Of a stretch of DNA of 64,000 nt, positions 1 through 10,029 are shown piece after piece. The DNA is from Symsagittifera roscoffensis. Its lineage: Eukaryota; Xenacoelomorpha; Acoela; Convolutidae. Within the stretch, counting starts at the first letter, position 1; every line of letters begins with the position of its first letter. A program made the translations under genes and the position numbers. The stretch is taken from assembly GCF_963678635.1 (NCBI RefSeq), contig NC_087068.1, positions 39,333,649 to 39,397,648 of the forward strand. The letters run 5' to 3'. Below the pieces are notes generated by a model. It did not search any database. It was not told where the DNA came from and saw only the letters and a list, made by a program, of their open reading frames with translations.

Positions 1-555
1 CAGAAATATATTTTCATCCTTTTGCACGTTTCCGTAAAAAATTAGAGAATCAACACTTGTAGCTAATAATTTTTCATCAATATTTCCTTTATTCGCTGCT
101 CGATTATTTTTTTTGTGATTGTTTTTTTTTTGCCGGTAGTTGTGTTGTTGAACGTGCTCTCCTCAAATTGAACATCATTGGAGGCAAAATATTTGAATTT
201 TTTGTAGATATATTTACTTTGGTTGAATTTTTTTCCATGCTTGGTATCGCAAGTGGTGCTGAGCTCCGCTTTGCCTGTGTTTAAATATGTTTAAAAAAGT
301 TTTCATCAAAAAATCTGCGTAGCTTTATTTTTGGAAATAGTCTGCCCTTATATAAATACCGAATTCATTCTACAGTTTTTCAGGTGCTAATTTATTGCTG
401 TAGTTTTGTCTGTTCTGAGAATATCAAATTCAGTATAGTTAATAGCAAATTTACAATTTTTTCTAGGTAAAAAACAGCTGAAATCTCTCCTTTTTTTAAA
501 TAATCATTCCTTGAATTTTATTTTATCCTTCCGATAGCACGGGTATTGCAATTGG
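1..555. other. AT-rich intergenic stretch, no gene
   Basis: I see no coding exon here. The only recognisable structure is one relic of the recurrent 3' stem-loop end near 244-281. The rest is T-rich sequence with homopolymer runs. Confidence 0.6.
244..281 (+). repeat. Relic of the recurrent 3' stem-loop terminus
   Basis: The sequence begins TATCGCAAGTGGTGC, continues with an imperfect GAGCTCCGC arm and ends GCCTGTGTTTA. The same layout recurs about twenty times in the window, most clearly at 3895-3935, 26206-26244 and 30163-30199. No body can be assigned to this copy. Confidence 0.55.
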
Positions 556-990
556 GTAGTAGACTTTTTGCCCGTAAACAATTTTGTCCACAGAACTCAT
601 TACATTCATTGAAAAGGTGGTACCTTGGTTCATAAATAATTCAAAGTTTGTAGTATCTCTTGCACGCTTAGCCTGGTGGTAAAGAATACGCCTGGACGGC
701 AAAGGTCCTGGGTTTGAATCTGACCAGGACCAGTTTTTTTTCAAACGGTAATTGGTGCTGTTAAAAAAATTTCGGCCTAATATTTGTCTGCTTATGTTCT
801 GTCGGCATAGTTTCCACATCTAAGAATCTTTTGTTCCAGCTGTAAACAATTGTAACTGCAGCTGTTTTTAGCATTTTAAAAATCCAGTCGAATCTAAATT
901 TGCTTTTCTCATTTTTTGTAATGTAAACAGCTCGATTTGTAAAATTTCACCTTCTTTCGTCTTTTTTATCGGCTTAAAAAATTCCGGCCT
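556..990 (+). mobile_element. tRNA-like SINE, family C, copy 1
   Basis: This copy contains an A-box-like TAGCCTGGTGG at 669-679 and a B-box-like GGTTTGAATCT at 711-721, both oriented rightward. A second copy at 25120-25545 aligns through the tRNA-like part, the AAACGGTAA tract, the TTTGTCTGCTTATGTT part and the tail up to a TTTATCGGCTTA block. A third, decayed copy lies at 7690-7805. An opposite-strand 98-codon frame across it has no coding character. Confidence 0.7.
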
Positions 991-992
991 AA

Positions 993-1608
993 TTACACTT
1001 GCGAAGCTAGTGTATTAGAAGGAACCTTCTTTTTTTTCAACCTAAGTAGCAAATTATAGTGCGTCATCCCAATAATGGTGGGGCACCTTTACACATTTTT
1101 GATAGCATGTGCTTTGACATTCGAATAGTAACAAAATAAACAGTTGATACATTTTTAATTCATCAAATGAACCGAAAAAAAACTTCTTTGTTACAAACAA
1201 CATAACAATAATGAAAATTCGATTTCAGATATTTTCCAAATATATCTCGCAATTTTTCGAAAAGCATAAGTTAAACATAATGTTTCTTTATGTTTTAAGA
1301 TTTGTTACATGCAAAGTTAGTGTGGATGCCTCAGTATTTGGTGCTGAATCGCATTGGCAATTTGTTAGTATATGTAGCTGCTTTATTCGTGACTAGTTTT
1401 TGTCAGTTGTTAATCTTGAGTGGCTGTGGGGATAGTGCGTGAGACTCTAAATCTCTTGATTGCAGTGCATCGTAGATTCCAGTCCTACACGTAGCCGAGT
1501 TTTTGCTAATTCGAGGCTTATTTCTACTTTTTTTTATATCATTTGAAATAGTTGTTTTTTGAACGTCTTCTCATAATTGTTTGCAAAGCGCAGCTTCGCC
1601 TCTATGTT
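993..1608 (+). mobile_element. Double-stem-loop element with tRNA-like core, copy DH1
   Basis: The 5' end is a stem-loop, TACACT (994-999) pairing with AGTGTA (1009-1014) around TGCGAAGCT. The middle has an A-box-like TGGCTGTGGGG near 1421 and a poor B-box at about 1472-1484. The 3' end is GCAAAGCGCAGCTTCGCC followed by TCTATGTTA. Full-length relatives lie at 15636-16292 and 29532-30199, and a copy truncated at its 5' end lies at 3030-3545. No protein is encoded, so the element is non-autonomous. The open 61-codon frame inside is present only in the two tandem-duplicate copies and looks incidental. Confidence 0.75.
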
Positions 1609-3029
1609 ATTATCGACTTCGTAGCCTCTGATTGCGTCGTTGTTTTTTGAATTGCTTTTCGACATGAAGGGTTTCTGCTCATGTTTTTTCGGCTTTGTTA
1701 CCGCTTACTAATTATAAATTCGAATCCAATCAAGCATCTGGCTTAGATAAAGTAATTGCTTGAGATAGTAAAGATTTGCGGTTCGAATCCGGGTATGACC
1801 TTTTTTGCAAGCTAGAGTTTTTCTGTATAGCATTCCCAAAGCTCTTTGTAGAGTTTATAATGGTGCAGGCAGTTTCGTTCCTGATATTTTGTTGCATTAT
1901 TTTTGACAAAGCGATTTTTTGAATATTTCAGTTTGATTTTCAAAACATTGATATTTGTAATATTCGTATCGCAAGTGGTGCAAAGCTCAGCTTGCCTCTG
2001 TGTTTAAGTTCGGTGGTGACGTGGTTCCTTTTGAGGTTGTCAACTGTATTGATTTTAATCGGAATTTTGGTTTGGCAGTTGGTGACTGATGTTTTAGTTT
2101 ATCTGAATGTACGTTTTTTTCAAGTGTTTCATGAATGTTTTATTTTTTTATTTTTGTGATGTATTGCAAATAGTGCGAAGCTTCGCTTTTTTGTTGGTAA
2201 TTCTTTCAAGCTAATATTATGGCATGTGGCTTTTAAGTATAGCCAAATTTTTCAACAGTAAGTTCAAAAGTTTTTCGTAATTATGATTTGTAGTCTGAGT
2301 TTTCAGTATTCTGTTTCAAATAAAATTGTCGGCCAATTATTTGTCTGCTTATCTGTTATCGGCTTAGTTGTCACACCTTGAAATTGTTTTTTTTTTGATG
2401 CGCGCATTTTTCTTCATGTTGCTTTTTGTGTTAGATTTTTTCGTACAAGGTGTAATTTTACTTACCCTGACTTCTTATTTCTTTTTTTTTTGTTTCGCTT
2501 AAAAAAATTCATCGGCCCAAATTATTTCGCTTATTTTTTATTGGCTTAATGACCTAATTTATGGTCGTTACAAGGAAAACAAAATTTGAACCTTTCCCTC
2601 CGCACTTCTCATTTTGGTTGTATGTTTAGCAATCGGTTGAATTTTTTTTGTCTCTTGGGGAATATTTGACCCATATTTTTTTTTGCTTTCTCGAAAAAAG
2701 CCTTCTTTAATCTGAATTTTCGTTTTCAATGAATAGAACGGTTTCGGCCCAATTTTTTAAACCCATAAAGTTAGTCCCTCGGAGTAGTCAAATTTTTGAT
2801 GTTGACCGTTTTTCAAACGTTTTGAATATTCTCGAAAACTACCCTGCCATATCTGAGATTTTAGTTTCAATTCAATGATTAGGTTGTGGGGAGCTCATTT
2901 GCTTTGTGGGAAACTCATTTGGTCCCAAATTTTTCTGACACCAAAAGTTATGGCCCTCGGAAAAGTCAAAGTTTTGATTTTTGACAAATTTTTTTTCAAG
3001 TTTTTTTAACGTTTCTCGAGAATCCAAAG
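1093..3029. repeat. 1.94-kb tandem duplication, copy 1
   Basis: Bases 1093-3029 recur at 3030-4963 with an offset of 1937 at the left end. The internal 61-codon frame is identical in both copies, and differences elsewhere are small indels and scattered substitutions. The junction falls between AATCCAAAGA and CATTTTTGATAG, and ACATTTTT is present at the left edge of both copies. The unit holds most of DH1, an E-family element and part of a minisatellite. Confidence 0.9.
1655..2013 (+). mobile_element. tRNA-like element with 3' stem-loop, family E, copy 1
   Basis: The copy begins near GACATGAAGGGTTTCTGCTC. It has an A-box-like TGGCTTAGATAA near 1739 and a clear B-box GGTTCGAATCC near 1781-1791. 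It then carries the landmark TAATGGTGCAGGCAGTTT and ends with a 3' stem-loop, TATCGCAAGTGGTGCAAAGC, leading into CTCTGTGTTTA. The same order of blocks occurs at 3592-3935, 25650-26246 and 62800-63240. Confidence 0.7.
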
Positions 3030-4963
3030 ACATTTTTGATAGCATGTGCTTTGACATTCGAATAGTAACAAAATAAACAGTTGATACATTTTTAGTTCAT
3101 CAAATGAACCGAAAAAAAACTTCTTTGTTACAAACAACATAACAATAATGAAAATTCGATTTCAGATATTTTCCAAATATATCTCGCAATTTTTCGAAAA
3201 GCATAAGTTAAACATAATGTTTCTTTATGTTTTAAGATTTGTTACATGCAAAGTTAGTGTGGATGCCTCAGTATTTGGTGCTGAATCGCATTGGCAATTT
3301 GTTAGTATATGTAGCTGCTTTATTCGTGACTAGTTTTTGTCAGTTGTTAATCTTGAGTGGCTGTGGGGATAGTGCGTGAGAGTCTAAATCTCCTGTCTGT
3401 AGTGCATCCTAGATTCCAGTCCTACATGTAGCCGAGTTTTTGCTAATTCGAGGCTTATTTCTACTTTTTTATTTCATTTGAAAGAGTTGTTTTTTGAACG
3501 TCTTCTCATAATTGTTTGCAAAGCGCAGCTTCGCCTCTATGTTATTATCGACTTCGTAGCCTCTGATTGCGTCGGTATTTTCTGAATTGCTTTTCGACAT
3601 GAAGGGTTTCTGCTCATGTTTTTTCGGCTTTGTTACCGCTTACTAATTATAATTTCAAATCCAATTAAGCATCTGGCTTAGATAAAGTAATTGCTTGAGA
3701 TAGTAAAGATTTGCGGTTCGAATCCGGCTATGACCTTTTTTGCAAACTAGAGTTTTTCTGTATACCATTTCCAAAGCTCTCTGTAGAGTTTATAATGGTG
3801 CAGGCAGTTTCGTTCCTGATATTTTGTTTCATTATTTTTGACAAAGCGATTTTTTGAATATTTCAGTTTGATTTTCAAAACATTGATATTTGTATCGCAA
3901 GTGGCGCAAAGCTCAGCTTCGCCTCTGTGTTTAAGTTCGGTGGTGACGTGGTTCCTTTTGAGGTTGTCAACTGTATTGATTTTAATCGGAATTTTGGTTT
4001 GGCAGTTGGTGACTGATGGTTTAGTTTATCTGAATGTACGTTTTTTTCAAGTGTTTCATGAATGTTTTATTTTTTTATTTTTGTGATGTATTGCAAATAG
4101 TGCGAAGCTTCGCTTTTTTGTTGGTAATTCTTTCAAGCTAATATTATGGCATGTGGCTTTTAAGTATAGCCAAATTTTTCAACAGTCAGTTCAAAAGTTT
4201 TTCGTAATTATGATTTGTAGTCTGAGTTTTCAGTATTCTGTTTCAAATAAAATTGTCGGCCAATTATTTGTCTGCTTATCTGTTATCGGCTTAGTTGTCA
4301 CACCTTGAAATTGTTTTTTTTTGATGCGCGCATTTTTCTTCATGTTGCTTTTTGTGTTTGATTTTTTCGTACAAGGTGTAATTTTACTTACCCTGACTTC
4401 GTATTTCTTTTGTTTTTTTTTGTTTCGCTTAAAAAAGTTCATCGGCCCAAATTATTTCGCTTTTTTTTTATTGGCTTAATGACCTAATTTATGGTCGTTA
4501 CAAGGAAAACAAAATTTGAACCTTTCCCTCCGCACTTCTCATTTTGGTTGTATGTTTAGCAATCGGTTGAATTTTTTTTTGTCTCTGGGGGAATATTTGA
4601 CCCATATTTTTTTTTGCTTTCTCGAAAAAAGCCTTCTTTAATCTGAATTTTCGTTTTCAATGAATAGAACGGTTTCGGCCCAATTTTTAAACCCATAAAG
4701 TTAGTCCCTCGGAGTAGTCAAATTTTTGATGTTGACCGTTTTTCAAACGTTTTGAAAATTCTCGAAAACTACCCTGCCATATCTGAGATTTTAGTTTCAA
4801 TTCAATGATTAGGTTATGGGGAGCTCATTTGCTTTGTGGGAAACTCATTTGGTCCCAAATTTTTCTGACACCAAAAGTTATGGCCCTCGGAAAAGTCAAA
4901 GTTTTGATTTTTGACAATTTTTTTTTCAAGTTTTTTTTTTAACGTTTCTCGAGAATCCAAAGA
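3030..4963. repeat. 1.94-kb tandem duplication, copy 2
   Basis: This is the second copy of 1093-3029. It carries a DH1 fragment at 3030-3545 that lacks the 5' stem-loop because the duplication breakpoint lies inside the element. It also carries an E-family element at 3592-3935 with an intact GCTCAGCTTCGCCTCTGTG end, where copy 1 has lost bases. Confidence 0.9.
3592..3935 (+). mobile_element. tRNA-like element with 3' stem-loop, family E, copy 2
   Basis: This is the duplicate of the element at 1655-2013. Its B-box GGTTCGAATCC is intact near 3715. Its terminus is better preserved than in copy 1: TATCGCAAGTGGCGCAAAGC, then CAGCTTCGCC, then TCTGTGTTTA. Confidence 0.7.
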
Positions 4964-5455
4964 GCAGGTTGTGGCGAGCTCATTTTTTGCGGGGAGTTCT
5001 TTTGCTCACAAATGTTTGCTGACACCAAAAGATATCGCCCTCGGAAAAGTCAAAGTTTTGATTTTTTGACCGCTTTTTTATTAAAAAGTTTTTGACGCTT
5101 CTCGAGAACTACCCTCCCAAATCTGAGATTTTGGGTTCAATCGATTTTACAGGTTGAGTGAATTCCTTCTGTATAAGCGGCGATGCCCTATCTTTCACAC
5201 AAAAAAGCTCAAATTTTTGATTAGTTGACCGTTTTTTGGACTTTTCTCACTGCCAAATCTGATATCATAGTTTTAATAACAGGTTGTTGAAAGCCTACTT
5301 GTTTACCTGCTATGTCCAGTTTTGTGAGCAAAAAAGTCGTAGTATTTGATCTAGACATAATTGTTTTTGATCTAGACATACAAAAATTTTGCTTCACCTA
5401 GTTTTTTTCACCATTTATTATTTTTTCGACTTGTTTTTTTTTGTGTTTATGTTGT

Positions 5456-5494
5456 ATCGCAATTGGCGCGAAGCTCTGCTTTGCCTGTGTTATT
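5456..5494 (+). repeat. Isolated 3' stem-loop terminus
   Basis: The sequence reads TATCGCAATTGGCGCGAAGC, then TCTGCTTTGCCTGTGTTATT. The left arm GCGAAGC pairs imperfectly with GCTTTGC. No tRNA-like body is visible within 300 bases upstream. Confidence 0.55.
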
Positions 5495-6440
5495 TGGGGT
5501 TCAATGTTTGAAAATGTATTTATAGCTGAAATTTGTTTTTTGACATTTTCCCCCGACTCAACAGACGCTATTCAAGCTTTTTCTGCTCACTTACCGATCG
5601 GTATGTTTTTCCTTAAAGCTAGTTTAACGCTGGCAAGCGGGTTTTTTGACAGATGTTCATCGAATTGACACATGTATGAGCTCATTATTGACAGTATTTT
5701 TGTTTGTGGTTTTGAAAACCATATTTGAAAAATATGAAAACCATAAAAGATCTTGTTCCATAAGAAAACTATGAGATATTGAAAACCATAAAAACAACAA
5801 AAATCTGCCTCAAAATTTAGATTTTTTTAAATAATCAATCACCTTCTTTTCATATTCTTTTATATTTCTTTTATTTTTTTTTTCGTTTTTACTCAATAAA
5901 ACATCAAACACGAATCTGCCTATGATTTAAGCATTTTTTTCTGAAAAATGAAACTTTTTTTGCGTTCTGGTTTATGTGCAAGTGATTGCGTTTCAAGAAG
6001 TTTTGCTGAATTTTTTTTTGATACTTTTCAAAAAGTTTTCATATTTTTTCATTACAATTTTTGAAGCTTTTTGTATTTGAATTTTTCTTTCATTCAAAAG
6101 AAAGTAATCAATAGCGCCTTCTCGTGAAGTTTTGATTCTTTGTGATAGCAAAAAATGTTTAAAAAGTTATTCATCTGCTCCGATTTTCCTCCTGTTTCAC
6201 AAATACTTCATTCGCCTGGTTTGATGATGCCAAGTGATATTTAGATTCGTAAGGGTTGAAATGGCTAGATCCAACCTAAGTTTTTTTCTGAAAATTCATG
6301 AATTAATTATGTCGCTGTATTTACAGTAAATTTTTAATGCTGGTATGTAACAATTTTTCACCCATTCTAGGACGCAAAACTCTTCTGCACTGTTTCTATG
6401 TTTCGCAATTTGAAAAAAAAACAGGCTGCTAAAATATTTT
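5495..6440. other. AT-rich gap upstream of the oligoribonuclease gene
   Basis: I see no exon. A small cluster of palindromic tracts built on GGTTTTGAAAACC and TGAAAACCATA lies at about 5705-5795. The remainder is T-rich and not clearly repetitive, so a promoter may lie here but I cannot place one. Confidence 0.5.
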
Positions 6441-6518
6441 CTTGCTACATTTTCAGGTCCAATGTTGGTCCATAGAACCTCTGAGCATGTTACGAAATTG
6501 TGTTTTTGCCCTAACTAG
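6440..6518 (+). promoter_or_regulatory. Leader of the oligoribonuclease mRNA: 3' splice site and overlapping uORF
   Basis: A pyrimidine-rich tract ending TTTTCAG at 6450-6456 lies 30 nt before the first in-frame ATG (6487). The leader has an earlier ATG at 6462, out of frame, whose reading frame ends at 6516-6518 inside the coding region. Ribosomes would have to scan past it to start at 6487. Whether the acceptor joins a 5'UTR exon or a spliced leader cannot be told from the DNA. Confidence 0.5.
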
Positions 6519-6799
6519 CCCCAAATCCGTTTTAGTTCATTATCGACGAAACATTAAAAAAGCTACCTTATTAAGTCCATCGTACAGATCTCTGTCTTGT
6601 TTATCAACTAATTACGCTAGAAGGGGTCTAAATAGTTGTAGTAGTGGCTCGAGTATTTTGGCAGTGAGAGAAATGCCGAAACGACAAAAGAGGTCGAAGT
6701 GTCACCAGGAGAATATTTTGTGGGTTGATCTGGAGATGACAGGCCTGGATCCGCAGACTGATCGAATCATGGAGATAGCATGTATTGTCACAAATGATG
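6487..6799 (+). CDS. REXO2: REXO2 exon 1
   Basis: Codes for the presequence and ExoI. It ends in phase 1 at AATGATG|GTTAGG; reading on would hit TAG within two codons. The start at 6487 is the first in-frame ATG after the acceptor at 6456. Confidence 0.88.
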
Positions 6800-7337
6800 G
6801 TTAGGTTTTGACCTTTTCATTTTTCGTCTGTCTTATACTTAAGTTTTAAACATATTTATTGACACCTTATTGAGTTAATCAAACCTGTATTTTTAAGAAC
6901 TGGAAGTTCTCGAAGAAATGGAGACAATAATTGTACACCAGCCACAAGATATTTTGGATAACATGAACGAATGGTGTGTGAATCAACACGGAAAATCAGG
7001 TCTCACGCAAAAGTGTCTGGAAAGCACTATCAAACTAGAGGAAGCTGAGGAGAAAATAGTCTCGTTTGTTTCCCAATATTGTCCCCCAAATAAATGCCCA
7101 ATCGCAGGAAATTCCGTAGGAACTGATGTTGTGTTTTTGAAAAGTCACATGCCGAACTTGGCCAAGATTCTTCATTACAGAATCATCGATGTGAGTTCGA
7201 TCAAGGAGCTTTGCAGACGATGGTATCCCAGTGTGTTTTCACGGACGCCTAAGAAAACATTGTCTCACCGAGCCCTTGATGATATAAAGGAGAGCATTAA
7301 TGAACTGATTTATTACCGAGCCAATGTTTTCAAATAG
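6487..7337 (+). CDS. REXO2: Oligoribonuclease (REXO2), complete, two exons
   Basis: This is a DEDDh-family 3'-5' exoribonuclease that degrades very short RNAs (dinucleotides in particular) to mononucleotides; in animals it works in mitochondria and cytosol. Joining 6487-6799 to 6898-7337 gives 250 residues, close to animal REXO2 proteins. ExoI is VDLEMTGLD with Asp81 and Glu83, ExoII is NSVGTD with Asp181, and ExoIII is SHRALDD with His228 and Asp233, so the full catalytic set is present. [16 protein letters not shown] and KELCRRWYP are family signatures. Residues 1-62 are rich in Arg, Ser and Leu without acidic residues, as in a mitochondrial presequence. A second in-frame ATG at 6673 would give a 188-residue form without that leader, near bacterial Orn length. 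Confidence 0.95.
6898..7337 (+). CDS. REXO2: REXO2 exon 2
   Basis: The acceptor TTTTTAAG at 6890-6897 restores the phase with codon GAA, giving [10 protein letters not shown], which fits the family's NLNVLAEG-like turn. It carries ExoII, ExoIII and the stop codon at 7335-7337. The intron is 98 bp. Confidence 0.93.
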
Positions 7338-7450
7338 TTTTGATGAGTCATTTTTTACAAAGTTTGTAAAATAAGAAGAAAAACTAGTCCTTTTATCTCA
7401 ATAGTTTTAGCTTTGTTGTCTGTGATCAAGTTTGAATTTTCATTCGTTAA

Positions 7451-7583
7451 ATTACACTAGCCAGCTTCAGAGCGTAGTGTATTACAGGGTGGGCATGGTA
7501 TCACTGGTGCTTATTGCCTTATAGATAGCTGCTTTTTTCTTTTTGCTAGTTTTTGCGAAGAGGAGCTTTGACTCTGTATAAAA
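7451..7583 (+). mobile_element. Short double-stem-loop element without tRNA-like core
   Basis: The 5' stem-loop is perfect over seven pairs: TACACTA (7453-7459) with TAGTGTA (7475-7481). About 75 bases later the 3' end reads TTTTGCGAAGAGGAGCTTTG, then ACTCTGTATAAA. It looks like an internal-deletion derivative of the DH family, with both ends kept and the tRNA-like part gone. Confidence 0.6.
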
Positions 7584-7689
7584 TTTAAAACAGGTGAGTT
7601 AAAATAGCAGACACCGCTAATTGCTAACTTAATCAAATCGGAATATAGACTTTTCTTTCGAGTTAACAACTTGCTGAACAGAATCACTC

Positions 7690-7805
7690 ATAATCTCCGT
7701 TCATAGTGAATTCAAGTTTCTTCGCTTCTCCAGCGCCTTTACTCTGGAAAGGTCGTGGGTTGGAATTTGACCAGGACCTGCTGCTTTCGAACTGGAAATA
7801 TTCCG
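7690..7805 (+). mobile_element. tRNA-like SINE, family C, decayed fragment
   Basis: The copy keeps GGAAAGGTCGTGGGTTGGAA and TTTGACCAGGACCTG, corresponding to the 3' half of the tRNA-like part at 556-990, followed by an AAATATTCCG tract. The A-box half is not recognisable. It abuts the reverse transcriptase remnant. Confidence 0.55.
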
Positions 7806-7849
7806 TTTCAAAAATTACAAATTCAAGAACAAATTACAATTGCAATTTT

Positions 7850-9260
7850 TGATTTTCGTTGCGTCACGAGAAAAGAAATTTACGAAGAACTAGATAAATT
7901 ACCGTTGAATAAATCTCCAGGGCCTATGGGAATACAAGCTTTTTGCCTTCAACAAGGTAAACTTGCTACCGGAACACACCTCCAATTCGCAATAAATGAA
8001 AGAATAATACACAATCAGTTTCCATCATTCCTCAAAAAAGTATATATCACCCTTGCCTTCAAAAAACGTAAAAAACAGGTTGCATCAAATTATAGGCCTA
8101 TTTTTGTGACAAACATGCTTTCAAAAATTTTTGAACGCTTGCTTTTGAACCAATTTATGGAATATCTCAAACAAAATTCGTTATTAAACCTCAACCAATT
8201 CGGATTTCAGGGAAAAAAATCTACGACTGATGCAGTTATCTTTTTTACCGAAATGGTTTTTAAACGCATGGATCTATCTTGAAAAACAAGTGCACTTTTT
8301 CTAGATCTTGCTAAAGCTTTCAATTCCATCTATGGGAAAAATTGAAATGTATAGTTTTTCCATTTATGCGTCAAATCTCTTGAACGATTTTTTCCAGACC
8401 GTCAACAATGTGTTAAGCTTCAACATTATTCTGACTGAGTAACACTTAATCATGCCTTTCCACAAGGTACTGTTTTGGGATCATTGGTTTTCATTGTTTA
8501 TGTAAATAATTTTAAGAACCGAATCAACAGGAACATGAATTTAGTGCAATTTGCAGATGATGTAAAAATCTTATGTACAGGAAACTCAATTTAGGACTTA
8601 AGAACCTCAATGCTCGAAATACTAGAAAAAGTACATGCGTTTTGAATAAAAACAAACTACTCCTGAATGTTGATAAAACGGAACTTGTTGTCTTTGGGGA
8701 AGAGAAAAATTTGGAAAAAATTATTTATAGGGAAGAAACATACCCGCAAAGGAACATGCCAAAGATCTTGGAGTTTTAGTGAACTAACATCTTAATTTTT
8801 CAGCTGAATTGAATGAGTGTTTAAGCAAAATGGCTGTTGCAATTAATTCAGTATACTGCGTTCGACACATTGTACCATTAGAAACAAGGCTTTTCAGATC
8901 ATTGCTTTTTTCAAAATCTACCCATGTCTCAAATTAACAGAATGAACAGACAAATTAATTGGGGAATCAAAGTGCTATCTTCGCAGAAATATGATCATGC
9001 ACGAGATCAAGTCTCAAGCTTATGGTTCTAACAGCCGAGCTTTTCATTACCCTGCATAGCTTCACTAGAATTTTGGAATTTTGTGAAAAATACTAGGAAA
9101 AATGAATTTATCAGGCAGTTCATCTAAAACAGTGTACCTGTAAAACTAAACGAACGCACAAAACAAATAAATCAATACAGATTCCTGAAAACAATTTGTG
9201 GAAAGAAATTTGTAGTAAACAGTAGTTGTAATAAATGGAACAGTTTAAACGTAAAGCTGA
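7850..9260 (+). pseudogene. Decayed non-LTR retrotransposon reverse transcriptase
   Basis: The frame at 7755-8282 carries RT motifs: LPLNKSPGP, then KKQVASNYRPI, then FGFQGKKSTTDAV. A single stop at 8280 is followed in the same frame by ALFLDLAKAFNSI (motif A, usually AFD), and near 8548 by VQFADDVKI (motif C, both Asp kept). A thumb-like LLNVDKTELVVFG follows near 8660-8700. After 8779 only short fragments remain, such as ECLSKMAVAINSVYCVRHIV. No endonuclease or ORF1 is seen upstream, so the copy is 5'-truncated and dead. The order of motifs fits a Jockey/CR1-like non-LTR element; the clade is not settled. Confidence 0.85.
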
Positions 9261-10029
9261 GAAAAGTTAAAGCTAAAAAAATTTTAATTTGAACTTGAAA
9301 ATTTTTAAATAGAAATAAACGAAAAATGTCCATTGAGAGATCCATAAGTTCTTTTCTATTTATTTTGTATATCTAATATTAGTATTGTTTTATTCGTTGT
9401 TGTTAATGCAAGTTGTATTTGTATATTTACATGCCGATGTAGTTGTTGATTTTTAACTTAATATGATAATTCGGCTTTTTATATGTCGGCTTATTTGTCA
9501 CAGCTTGAATTTTTTTTATTGTTGCAGTTTTCTTTGCTATAGATTTTAGTGTTTGGATTTTCTTTGTTTTTTTTTCGCTTGATCAATGGTATTCGGCCTG
9601 AATGATTTTGGTTCTATTTAGTCGATTTAGCGGCCTAATTTTGGTTGTTTCATGAGGAACATAATTTGTATTTACCTCATGTAACAACCTCCGAATCGCA
9701 CAAAATGCTAAAAAAAATTGAAAAATGATTTTTAGTTCAAAGTTTTATGCCAACAGTTTTTTTTCTGTTGTACGGGAATTTACCCAAGTTTTGTCGGCTC
9801 AGTTGCCGCTCGATAAGTGTTTATGATTTTTCATTAAGCGCTGTCGATTGACTTTCTGGATGTGTTTCCAGTAAATAGAACATCATTCCAGACATTTTGA
9901 ACCGTTTTTTCTACTTTTTTGGATGGCTCCCCTTTCCTGTCGGCTAGCTTGCAATGCTATAGTTTTATCGCAACTTATGCGTAGCTTCGCGTACTCAGAG
10001 GAGTAGCGTCGCCTCTGTGTATAAAACTC
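9261..10029. other. Interspersed-repeat remnants with one 3' stem-loop terminus
   Basis: The stretch has repeat blocks with the recurring phrases TCGGCTTATTTGTCACAGCT and TCGGCTCAGTTGCCGCTC that also occur near 2345 and 14095. It ends at 9966-10022 with TATCGCAACTTATGCGTAGC and CGTCGCCTCTGTGTATAAAA, a variant of the 3' stem-loop end with an insertion. I see no exon. Confidence 0.5.

Larger units (their letters stand above)
2560..5300. repeat. Degenerate minisatellite, about 150-bp units
   Basis: Successive units share CTCGAGAACTACCCTGCC, ATCTGAGATTTTAGTTTCAA, a GGTTGTGGGGAGCTCATTT block and GGCCCTCGGAAAAGTCAAAG, followed by T-rich filler. The array is broken up because the 1.94-kb duplication includes its left part and the right part continues past 4963. 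The units are too diverged to count exactly by eye. No coding potential is visible. Confidence 0.7.

Noticed and set aside
523-819. 98-codon minus-strand frame
   Set aside because: It lies across a C-family SINE and is not conserved in the copy at 25120-25545.
993-1608. Classical Helitron
   Set aside because: There is no CTRR end, no TC start and no Rep/helicase. The 3' hairpin alone is not enough.
1211-3333. Two identical 61-codon frames at 1211 and 3148
   Set aside because: They are the same segment of a tandemly duplicated DH element. Other DH copies do not keep the frame open.
5705-5795. Palindromes of the GGTTTTGAAAACC type as a regulatory array
   Set aside because: They are short and AT-rich with low complexity, and irregular; expected by chance in this composition.
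7850-9260. Active LINE
   Set aside because: It has a premature stop, later fragmentation and no upstream endonuclease or ORF1.
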